This document shows, in pieces, positions 55,496-64,000 of a stretch of 64,000 nt of DNA. A program made the position numbers and the translations under genes. Origin of the DNA: Symsagittifera roscoffensis (Eukaryota; Xenacoelomorpha; Acoela; Convolutidae); assembly GCF_963678635.1 (NCBI RefSeq), contig NC_087063.1:9334386-9398385 (forward strand), given 5' to 3'. Under the pieces are notes generated by a model, which was not told the DNA's origin, did no database searches, and saw only the letters and a list, made by a program, of their open reading frames with translations. Position 1 is the stretch's first letter. Every line of letters starts with the position of its first letter.

Positions 55496-56729
55496 GTGTA
55501 TGATATTCCGGAGTATGGGTTATAAAATGTTATGTATCCAATTGTGTTTTTTGTATATCTATCGTATTTATATATTATTTCAGTTGTTATAAATGGTGGT
55601 GGTAGCGATTGAGCTGTTATATTTGGTGGATTTAATGGATAGGGGTGTTGAACAAAATTAGTAAGTCTGATTGTGATTTCAATTTTTAATTGGAGACTGT
55701 TTTGTTGGAGTATTTGAATGTTTTGTTCTCGAATATCTTCGTAGATATCTTGTCTATATTGTAATCTATTTAGTGCCAACTGTGGAGTCGGTTATTTTCT
55801 TGATGTTGTCCAAATAATTGGGGAGGTGCTACGAAAGTATTCCAATCTAATCGTAAAGTGATATTTGATGATGATTGTTCTCGATATCTAGCGTCGAGGT
55901 TGTTTGGGAAATTTATAGGGGAAAATGTCGGTGAAATTTGGCTTAATGATGGTGTTGACGGGAGTGATAGTGTTTCTGGTAATGATGATAGCGTTGTATC
56001 AGAAGAAATGTCTATTGGTTCATTTACTCTTTTCGGTTCACCTTGTGTATATGAGTGTGTTGTCCAATATGGTAGTCGTTCGGTGGGATTGGGGGGGGGG
56101 GGTTAAAAGGATTTTCACGGATTTGTTCAGATGTTGGTGCTGAACCTAAGTAGTTTGATGGTATATTTGAGGTGCTGTGTTGTGAAAGGAGTGTGGGGGT
56201 TTCTGGCAGTGTAATACTTGAAACTTCTGAAGTGTTTGGTGTATATTGGGGTATATCAAAATGGGTGTTTGAAAATTTCTATTTCTTCGCGGATGTATGA
56301 TTTGTCTATTTACTTCAACTGTATTTTGATTTTGGCTAATTTGCTTTAGTCGATTTGAATCTTGTTGTAATGTGGGGTACAAATTATATGTTGGTTCACT
56401 TAGGGATGCTTGTCACTGAACCGGTTCTAGTGGTTCGGATACGCGGGTGTGACGTTCTTCAAAAGTGTACGGGTTATCTTGAGAGAAACTCGTGTGGATG
56501 TTGGGGGGTTTTGGGTAGTTTTGGGTATGACTGGGTTTTCTTGGGAAGATGTCGGTGAAGACTGTTTTGGTGGTGGTTGGTTAGCAATTTTGGAAATGTG
56601 TCCAATTAATCTGTGTCTTAGTGGGAAGATTTATGCTTATTGTAATATTCTTCGATGAAAAGAATTAAAACGACTGTTGCTAAGGCGAATGTGACTATTG
56701 CCTTTTTTTACACATTTGCACATTGTCAT
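55483..56729 (-). pseudogene. Pre-env ORF of element 2 (frameshifted, near full length)
   Basis: The likely start is ATG 56729 (MTMCKC). After a one-base slip in an A run comes a hydrophobic segment, AIVTFALATVVLILFIEEYY, followed by Pro/Ser/Thr-rich sequence and the C-terminal block shared with 37557-38027 (RLQYRQDI, LQQNSLQLK, SGISYTCIF). Several stops interrupt it. The env ATG overlaps its end as in element 1. It looks like a type II or signal-anchored membrane protein. Confidence 0.6.
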
Positions 56730-57599
56730 AATTAGGGATGATAAAAATGTGATGAAATTACGAAAAGTAAAAAAAAATCTGTTCTAGTAAAAATTGTTCG
56801 TATCATTTAAATAGACTTTGAATTATCGTGCCTGTGAATGTGGTCAATGATTTGGGAAAGTTGAAGATATATTTCAAATAGGGGGTAGAAAAAAAAGGGC
56901 TTCAAAATTTTCAATAAAAAATATTAGCAAAAGTTTAAATAGAATAAAAAATTTTATGAAAAGGTTTATGATTATATTTTTTGAGGTGCCGACTGTTAAA
57001 AAGAGAAGCAATTAAGAAATGATTCGTTCGTCGAGTTTTTTTTGAACTTCTGGGGCGAAATTCAAGTGTGATCGGATTATTTATTGATTTTTTGACAAGT
57101 GGGTTGAATTTTGTGAAAAATTGTTGGAGGCTAATTTTATGGTGTTCGGGAGGTCTTCTTCGTTTTTATTTGTTGGGTAATCTGGGGTAGTTTTGAAATA
57201 TTTGTACTTTAGGCCAAATGGTTATGGTCCTTTTTTATTATAGGCTAATTTGCCACTTTTGGTTGGAGGGTTTTTGAGGTCTAAATTCAAAAAATATTGT
57301 TGATCTTTGCGTTATTAGATAGGGGAGGGTTGCAATATTATGGTGGTTTTTATTTTAGTTGTCAAATTTTAGCGAATTGCTTATTTTTGACCTGGAGGTT
57401 GTAAAGTTATAGTTATAGATATGCCTGGAGATTAATATCTATCGACTAGTAACTTGTGTTAGAGATATTGAAGCTGACGGATTTGAGTGAATCCTATTGG
57501 CTGAATTTGAACTAGAATTGTTGCGTATGTTTCAGCATGATATCTTGAAAATGTAAAAATTCAAAATTATTTAGAGGTGTACATTATCTTGTTCTGTAT

Positions 57600-58100
57600 G
57601 CGTATTGTTTTGAATAACTTTTAAACCTGTAAAGGAATAAAATTGGGTTAATTCGCGTAATGCGTATTCTTTTGGGTAGTAAGGTAATAAATTGTTTCGA
57701 TGTTGAACAGTTTCTTTTTAGTTGAATCTGTGAGTTTGTATGTTACTTCAGTGGGTTTGGCAATTTTTTGGTATGGTCTTTTTCGAAGTGGCTGTAATTT
57801 TTTGGAGATTCATTTTTGTGTACTAAAATTAGGTATTAAGACAAATGTTCCAATTTTTAAATCTGTGGCTGGCATAAAACGTGAATGTTTTGCCTTTGTA
57901 ACAATTTCTGTGTTACTTTTTGGTAGATTTCATTGTGTTTTTTATCTCTATTTAAAATTCATTTGGTATGTGTGCCGGAGGCTAATTCAGAATTTGTGGA
58001 TGATGAAAATGATCTTCATCATGTGTGTGTAAGGGCAGATTATAACAAATTGAATCTTTGTTTGGTTGACAGTAACCTTGTGCATTTTTATGAGCGTTTT
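57600..58100 (-). pseudogene. Integrase C-terminal remnant of element 2
   Basis: It matches the better-kept copy at 60173-60476 (parts such as VTYKLTDS, LPYYPKEYALREL and FYSFTGLK), with stops. Upstream residues down to the cut at 58103 have NAHKNAQ- and HHPQILN-like pieces. The stretch 56730-57595 between integrase and pre-env shows no clear gene. Confidence 0.6.
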
Positions 58101-59973
58101 GACATAGGACCTATTTGGTTAACTCATAGAGTAATTTCGGATAGGGTACACCGTCTGCTTGTCACGCTATCTTATTTTCGGCCGGATAGATTCGTGCAAC
58201 TTCTTAGTCTAATACCGATCCTAATCTTACTCTTATACTTACTAGTCTCAGGGTGTTTAACTAGTCTCTGCTAGGCTCAATAGATCTAGGGTATACTGGT
58301 TTATTGCGGCAGCTGAAGTTCTCTTGGAGAGGCAACTAATTTCTAAGTTAAATTCAAAATGAGTGGGTTGTTAGTTAGATGGATTATGATTGGTTAATTT
58401 TAAATATTTTAAGTGGTAAAATATCCAATTTATCCAATTACAAAATGAAGTTTAGATCAGGTTCCACCCATCTGGCTCTTACAGAGTTTTTTAGAATTAT
58501 CTTTCTGCAATTTGAAGGATGGATGATGAACATTGGTATTTGGCTAACATCACATTCTTGTTCGGTTCCTCTTGGAGAAGAAAATCCAGGACGCTGGAGT
58601 TAGGGACATAAAATCGTTGCGTCGTCTTTTGACAACGAATGTGATCCCCAATGAAATCAATCTGATTTCAAAATGATTTGCTATGACGGGTTTTTCTGTA
58701 TTATGTAGAGAACTTGTTTTGTGTGCAACCTCGTCTGGGAATGGCGTGGAGATCGTGTGTGGAAGGGATGCCTCATAACTCGGATCTGTACGTATACTTG
58801 AACATCGAGGTGGTCATTGGTCTAGTTCAATGAAGTCCTTTTCTGCGGAGTCAAGTCGTACTCTAAATCCTTTGAGTTGTGATTGTGGACGGCATGTCGG
58901 TTGTGCTTAGCCGTTCTTTTGTTCGAGTGTGATGGGATCATCTAGTCTTTGGATATTCCTCTTTGTTGTTGTGTATTGATCTATATACTGCAAAGTATGA
59001 TTTACATTTTATAAAATTATTTTAATTCTATTGTTTAATCATGATTTTAGTTAGTCGTTTTCACAAAAGCGTTTTGTTTTAGTTCGATTATTTTGAAGAG
59101 TTACTCACCCTTGAGTACCTCTTATTAAAAATAGAAGTGTGGTCACAAAGCGTGGATGGGTTAGGCCGGCTATAGAGCATGCATAGGATGTCCTCTCTGG
59201 TGGGTTAGGCCAGGAGTGGGAGTATGATTTCGTGCTGTTTCTTTGAGAGGTCCTGTTATGTGATAACGTTTTATGTTGGGTTTATGTTGGTCTTTCTTAT
59301 GTTACTTTGGTCGTGTCCTTTTTTCAAAAATCAAAATGTTTTTGGTATGGGTTTGTCTTGCGACTTTTTCGTGTTTTTTTATTTCTTTCTTAGGCTTTAT
59401 AATAGTCTTCAAAAGAATAAATTATCCAGTTTTAAACTGGGTTAATCCGGTTTGGGTACCGTTGGTTTTCTTTTCTTAGTCAAGCTGTTATTTTATGATT
59501 TGTGGTGTTTAGTAAGCTGCGTTGGATAGTTTGGTTTAGTATATAAATCCTTTCCAACCGGGTTAAAGGAAAGTTTGAAACTTGTTATCCTGTGTTAGAG
59601 TTGTTGAGTGTGAAAACTTGAAACTTAAAATCATTATTTAAACAATTCTTCGTGGGCGAGCTGCGCGAGTTTGGATAGAATTCATGTGCGATTGAATGAA
59701 AATATCAAAAGGTTAGTACTGCTTTCTCATTTTATCAGTTTATTGCATAGAATTTGAATTTTACTGCGTTTGGGGGAAATTTAAAATTATAAGTTTTCTT
59801 TGTAATTAATTTTACTGCTTCATGGGGAAATAATTTATAGATTAAATTACTACATTTGGTATGAATTTTTAACATTATTTAGTGCAAGAAATTAATGAAT
59901 ATTAAAAGAGATTTTAATAAGTTTGTATTTTCATTTTTCTTTTCTGTTTTTTAGGTGATCGTGGTGTGAAGAC

Positions 59974-60056
59974 TAGAAATATAAATGAAACATTAATAAA
60001 AAATGGTTAGTCCTAATTTAAATTTATTAGTGAAGAGTATTTTAAATTATACTTAC
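59974..60056 (-). other. Intron after the ORF3 stop in element 3
   Basis: Donor CAG|gtaagt (60056 downward) and acceptor TTTCTAG (ending at 59974) give 83 nt, matching the intron of elements 1 and 4. Confidence 0.6.
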
Positions 60057-60059
60057 CTG

Positions 60060-60172
60060 TTAATCGTCTGGGAAAAAGCCGTGGGGGAAGATATCATATC
60101 TGATGTTGTTAGTAATTTGGCTAGTATGCGAATGATGATTTTAGTTTGCAGCAGTGGCCAAAGCAATTGAAG
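60060..60172 (-). pseudogene. ORF3 C-terminal stub of element 3
   Basis: The last ~38 codons of ORF3 end in FPDD (the LLWPLLQ-like stretch is visible), with a few bases lost near 60095. It changes at 60172 directly into integrase sequence, which marks a deletion junction. Confidence 0.65.
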
Positions 60173-60476
60173 TATGCGTATTGTTGTGAATATCTTTTAA
60201 ACCTGTAAAGGAATAAAATTGGGTTAATTCGCGTAATGCGTATTCTTTTGGGTAGTAAGGTAATAAATTGTTTCGATGTTGAACAGTTTCTTTTTTAAAT
60301 GAATCTGTGAGTTTGTATGTTACTTCAGTGCGTCTGGCAATTATTTGGTATGGTCCTTTTCGAAGTGGTTGTAATTTTTTGGAGATTCTTTTTTGTGTAC
60401 TAAAATTAGGTTTAAGAAAAATGTTCCAATTTTTAAATCTATGGCTGGCATAAAATCTATGGTGTGAGTAATTCAA
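60173..60476 (-). pseudogene. Integrase C-terminal part of element 3
   Basis: About 100 codons contain RKGPYQIIARRTEVTYKL and LLPYYPKEYALREL, the usual C-terminal integrase pattern (basic stretch, GPY-type motif). The zinc-binding and DDE catalytic parts are absent. The left junction is at the ORF3 stub, and the right junction with the RNase H end is near 60465. Confidence 0.7.
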
Positions 60477-60479
60477 GTG

Positions 60480-62540
60480 GCGTATTTCGACTTAATGTAT
60501 CTGGTAACGCGAGATTTTTTCCTGCTGTCCAAACTATATGTAAGTTTGGAAATTACATTAGAATTAGTTGAAATCTATAAACTCTATGATTTGGATTTGA
60601 CTTTTGTGTAAAGAGAAAAATAATTGGTTTATGATCTGTGAATAGAACTGTTGGGTGTTTTGATCCAATTATCAGAAATTCATATTCTGTAAGTGTATAA
60701 ATTATAGCTGTACATTCTCTCATTAGAGTTGAGAGTCGTAGCTCTGCTTGAGTGAATAATCGTGAATTTGCTGATATAAGGTTCATTTTATTTGTACCAC
60801 TATGTGATTGTGGCAATGCTGCGGCGATGCCAAAATTTGAAGCATCGCACATTGCATAGAATGGTGGATTTGGGTCTGGAACTGTATTTGAAATTTGTTC
60901 AGTTAAAACTTTTTTAATTTCTTCAAATCGTGTTTGATGTTCAGTGGTCCATTCAAAGTTATTTTGTTGTCCGAGGGTATTATAGAAGGGTCTTAAGTAA
61001 AACTGCATTTTATAAACATATTTACTTAAGAAATTCAACATTTCAAGGAATTCTTGGACTTCCTTTTTGTTTGTTGGTGGCTGAAATTTTTGAATAGCAT
61101 CAATGCGTGATTTTAATGGAGTGATAGTGTTTCGTTCAATATTATGTCCTAAAAATTTAACTCGTGTTAGAAAGAAGTGTGATTTATCGAGAGCGGCCTT
61201 CAGATTTTCGTTCTGAGGTATTTTATGATATTGTTCTAAAACTGTAAACATTTCTTCTTTGGTTTGTGATTGCATAAAAACATCGTCTAAATAGGTGATT
61301 GCATTTTTCTTGAGTATTAGTGGTCTAAAAATTTTACTCATAAAAGCTGAAAAAGCTGCTGGTCCTATGGATATTCCATAGAATAAGCGATTAAATTCAT
61401 ATTGTTGATTTCCAATAACAAATTGTGTTAAACGTCGTGATTGTTCATCTAGTGGCATTTGATTGTATGCACTATTCATGTCTGTGATTGTAAAGTATTT
61501 TCCATTTATCTTTGTTAAGATAACTTGTATTGGTTCAATAGGCCAATTGCATTTTGATTCATCAATTAGTGAATTGAGATATCTAGCGTCTAAAACTATT
61601 TTTAGTGATTCGCCTTTTGCTAGAATGATAACAGGGTTGATAAAAGTGTTACATTTTGGATGTTCTTCCTTATTTACTGGTGAGATAATTTTGTATTGTT
61701 CTAAGATGTCAAGTAATCTATTTACTTCTTCGTGTAAGTGAATTGGTACTGTACTAGCTCTTTGTTTTTTGAAAACTGCGTCGGGTTTCAACGGGAGATG
61801 TAGTGATGAACTGATTTTTCCATCGTCAAATTTTGATGTTGTGTAGACTGTTGAATATTTTAACAGTTGCTTTGCTAATTTATCAAATTCGGTTTGTGTA
61901 TTTTGTGAATGTTCAAAATTAAACATTGTTGAAATTTTTTGTTGTTCTTTTGTGTAATTTGTTATATTGAAGGTTGGTTTAAAATATGGTGTTTTTGTGA
62001 AGTAATCTGTGTTTCTTTTTTCATGACTTATTATATTATTTATGGATAATTCTTCGTCAAGAATTGTGGATTGGCAAATATCTAATAATTGGAGTATATT
62101 ATTAACGCGGTAGGCTACTTCAATTATAGGTGAAATTGTAGCATTTGTTTCGCAATATCCTAAAAGTCCTATGGGTAATAAAACTTGATATGGTGTATTA
62201 TTATACACGTGTGAGGAAATGACGTCGGAATTCGTGTTTTTCAAATATTTTATGGATGAGATCGTGATTATGACAAATTTGTGAATAGGTTTAAACTGGA
62301 AGTCTGACATAAAAAGTTGTTGTTTATTTTGACTTTTATCATACTGGTGAACTTGTTTTATTGAAAAATTTCATATATTTCCTGATAAAGGTTTCAAGTG
62401 TTTCCGTTGTTGATTGTAAATTGGGTAAAATTTTGAGAAGAATGGTGGTTGTTTGTTTATTCTTTGGAAGAATGTTAGGGCTGTATTTTTTGTTTTTGTG
62501 TACTTATCTTTGATTAGTATTTTACTATTTAAGATGTAAA
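60480..62540 (-). pseudogene. pol: Reverse transcriptase / RNase H of element 3
   Basis: It is open from 62310 to 60553 (585 codons). RT motifs are FTITDMNSAYNQMPL, FYGISIGPAAF and the catalytic YLDDVF (near residue 338). RNase H shows CDASNFGIAAAL, RECTAIIY and FTDHKPI. A TAA at 60553 interrupts the frame, which otherwise continues to LPDTLSRN before the deletion. Upstream, the frame continues from 62310 to about 62540 with one TGA. The order and motifs place it in Ty3/Gypsy (Metaviridae-like) elements. It could not make full Pol because integrase is lost. Confidence 0.85.
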
Positions 62541-62554
62541 TTGTTGGTATATAT

Positions 62555-63130
62555 TTAGATATAAATGGTATTGTGCTTAATATCAGTAATATGAAATATT
62601 TGTTTAAACGGTTTGTTTAAAATTTTGTTTTGTTCCATTGTTCTCGTGGGGAGAAGGAATAATTGGATTTTTCCGTAAACTACTAATGTTGATCCTTGTG
62701 CTGTTGCTAGTTTACTAGAGGTTGCAAGAGGCGTTAATTTTGGATGTAAAGTTTTGATTTCATTCCATGTGGGAATATTAATTATATTTGATTCTGCTCC
62801 TGAATCAATCAAAAAATCAATTTCAAGATCTGGTGGTTGAAACTCTTTGTTTCTTGGGTTTTCTAAGAGAAATGGAATTGTCCAAATTTTTTCTCTGGGT
62901 TGTTCTTTTTGTATATTTTGATAAATATGTTTTGTGTTTGAGCATTGTGTTTCATCTTTTTCATCGGGTTTAATTACCGTGTTAATTTCATTTACTTCTT
63001 GTGTAGTTTGTGTAGTATCACTGGGTCCAATATAGTAATTGTGAAGGAGTTCCAACTGATTTTCATATATATGTGAAGTAAAAGCTTGTTCATATATGAT
63101 AGGTTCATAGTCGTTTTCGACTGTTATCAT
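62555..63130 (-). CDS. Retroviral-type aspartic protease region of element 3
   Basis: 191 codons with the active-site motif LIDSGAESNI (DSGA) and a following hydrophobic, Gly-containing pattern (TLVVYGKIQLFLLP). Near 62565 the expected ILG-type segment is damaged by a short deletion, which puts the RT part in another frame. It starts MITVENDYEP, and the frame is also open upstream across a single TGA into the Gag C-terminus. It would act after release from a Gag-Pol precursor. Confidence 0.7.
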   Translation of the reverse strand: MITVENDYEPIIYEQAFTSHIYENQLELLHNYYIGPSDTTQTTQEVNEINTVIKPDEKDETQCSNTKHIYQNIQKEQPREKIWTIPFLLENPRNKEFQPPDLEIDFLIDSGAESNIINIPTWNEIKTLHPKLTPLATSSKLATAQGSTLVVYGKIQLFLLPTRTMEQNKILNKPFKQIFHITDIKHNTIYI

Positions 63131-63163
63131 ATTTACAGAGATGGTAATTTCTGTATCACTTTC

Positions 63164-63800
63164 TCACGATTCACAATTTATATGATTTAGTTGTAGTTCG
63201 TTACTTCCTGTGTCATCAATACCTGGGGGGTCTGATGTTGTTGCTTCATTTGTCTGCACTTGATTAACTTGATTAATATGTCTTTGATGTTTTGGTGTGC
63301 TACTTCTGTATCGATGTTTAGAATCATGGTAAAGGTTATTATTCCTGTGTGGTGACTGGAAATAATTTCTGTATCGATTATTGTAACTTGAGTTTCGATT
63401 TTGTGAATTATTTTGTGATCTTTTTTGATAATTATCGTTTGATCTGTGATAGTTTGATCTATTATATGAATTATTTCTTGATCGATTGTTCAGGTAATTC
63501 TGATTTCGATTGTTTGAATAACTTCTATTTCTATTATGTGAATAGTTTCTATTTCTGTTGTATGACGAGTTTCGTGATTGATTATTGGAATAGTGTCTAT
63601 TCCTTGGGTTTGATTGGGAACTGGACCCAGAAACAAATGGTGTTGTATTGGAATTTGATCGTGAATAGTTATTTTGGTTATTTTGGCTATCCAATCGATT
63701 ATATCTATTTTGTGAAGAGTTTCGTGTATTTCTTCGTTCGGGTGATCTTCCTCTATAACTTGAGTTATATGGTGATTGATTCCTTGTGTGATTTGTGTTG
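63164..63800 (-). CDS. Gag C-terminal region of element 3 (Arg/Asn/Ser-rich)
   Basis: Low-complexity basic sequence with repeated NRNYSHNRNRSYSNN-like words, then NQVQTNEATTSDPPGIDD and a stop after NCES. There is no CCHC zinc knuckle; a basic Arg/Asn-rich tail probably binds RNA instead. The frame extends upstream to about 63800 without an ATG. It overlaps the end of an upstream duplicate of the protease-leader peptide. Confidence 0.6.
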
Positions 63801-63968
63801 TTCGTAAGTGGTTTTCCTAATTTCGTTTACTTCTTGTGTAGTTCGTGTATTATTATTAATGGGTGTGGTGTAATAATTATGGAGAAGTTCCAATTGATTT
63901 TCGTATATGTGTGAACTAAAGGGTTGTTCATATATGATAGGTTCATAGTCGTTTTTGACTGTTATCAA
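63765..63968 (-). pseudogene. Duplicate of the protease-leader segment
   Basis: MITVKNDYEPIIYEQ followed by SSHIYENQLELLHNYY repeats the start of the protease ORF at 63130 with few changes, about 838 bp upstream. The two copies flank the basic Gag tail, so a Gag-tail/protease-leader block is duplicated. It runs to the window edge. Confidence 0.6.
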
Positions 63969-64000
63969 ATTTACTGAGATGGTGTTATCTGTATCACTTT

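Larger units (their letters stand above)
48569..58103 (-). mobile_element. Decayed env retroelement (element 2)
   Basis: Minus-strand order from 58103 down: integrase end, spacer, pre-env, env, a duplicated env-tail/ORF3-start block, ORF3, intron remnant, 3' UTR and LTR-like DNA ending at 48569. It is collinear with element 1 from pre-env onward. All genes carry stops or frameshifts. The 5' side is cut at 58103 by the LTR end of element 3. The LTR part lacks the palindrome block found in elements 1 and 4. Confidence 0.85.
58104..64000 (-). mobile_element. Ty3/Gypsy-like retroelement with pol (element 3, runs off the window)
   Basis: Minus-strand order from 64000 down: Gag C-terminus, protease, RT/RNase H, integrase end, a stub of ORF3, intron, 3' UTR and LTR-like DNA ending at 58104. 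Most of integrase, all of pre-env and env, and most of ORF3 are missing, so two internal deletions brought the ends together. Its LTR end lies directly against element 2's integrase remnant, which suggests insertion into element 2. Confidence 0.82.

Overview
AT-rich nuclear DNA of a metazoan, probably an invertebrate. Two split host genes have GT-AG introns, and one encodes a rhodopsin-family GPCR. Almost everything else is transposable elements or tandem repeats. Species cannot be fixed from sequence alone. Env-bearing Ty3/Gypsy-like elements are known from larvacean tunicates (Tor elements), so a larvacean with an enlarged genome is one plausible guess, but this is inference from memory.

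Layout. (1) 1.5-10.3 kb: six exons of a plus-strand sterol desaturase / fatty acid hydroxylase gene whose N-terminus lies upstream. Its second visible intron holds a duplicated coding-like segment (2.3-3.4 kb) and the 3' part of a minus-strand env retroelement (element 4, 4.36-8.29 kb). (2) 11.3-12.6 kb: a 1.27 kb element made of two ~545 bp inverted arms. The same arm recurs singly at 25.9 kb, is split around 37.55/44.46 kb, and survives as fragments elsewhere. (3) 15-20.6 kb: an ~87 bp tandem repeat, a SINE-like unit, a ~0.93 kb direct duplication and purine-rich simple DNA. (4) 22.1-24.7 kb: a two-exon GPCR gene. (5) 25.4-32.0 kb: a ~1.37 kb tandem macro-repeat with a nested minisatellite. 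(6) 32.1-35.1 kb: a possible first coding exon and a cluster of ~200 bp MITEs with 8 bp target duplications, one nested in another. (7) 37.56-44.46 kb: element 1 (plus), a gag-pol-less insertion with an intact 872-residue envelope-like ORF and an intact 601-residue ORF of unknown family. (8) 45.1-48.57 kb: tandem array of a decayed BEL/Pao pol 3' fragment. (9) 48.57-58.10 kb: element 2 (minus), a decayed relative of element 1. (10) 58.10-64 kb: element 3 (minus), with Gag C-terminus, protease, RT/RNase H and the end of integrase, lying against element 2's integrase remnant.

Reading the four related elements together gives the parent layout gag - protease - RT/RNase H - integrase - pre-env ORF (N-terminal membrane segment) - env - ORF3 - a short intron directly after the ORF3 stop - a 3' UTR with repeated GCAGTAAAT motifs - LTR-like DNA. 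Pre-env and env overlap by 13 nt, and env and ORF3 by 4 nt (ATGA). The env-ORF3 cassette, with a PTAP motif in the Env tail and an unrecognised conserved ORF3, is the most promising candidate for something undescribed.
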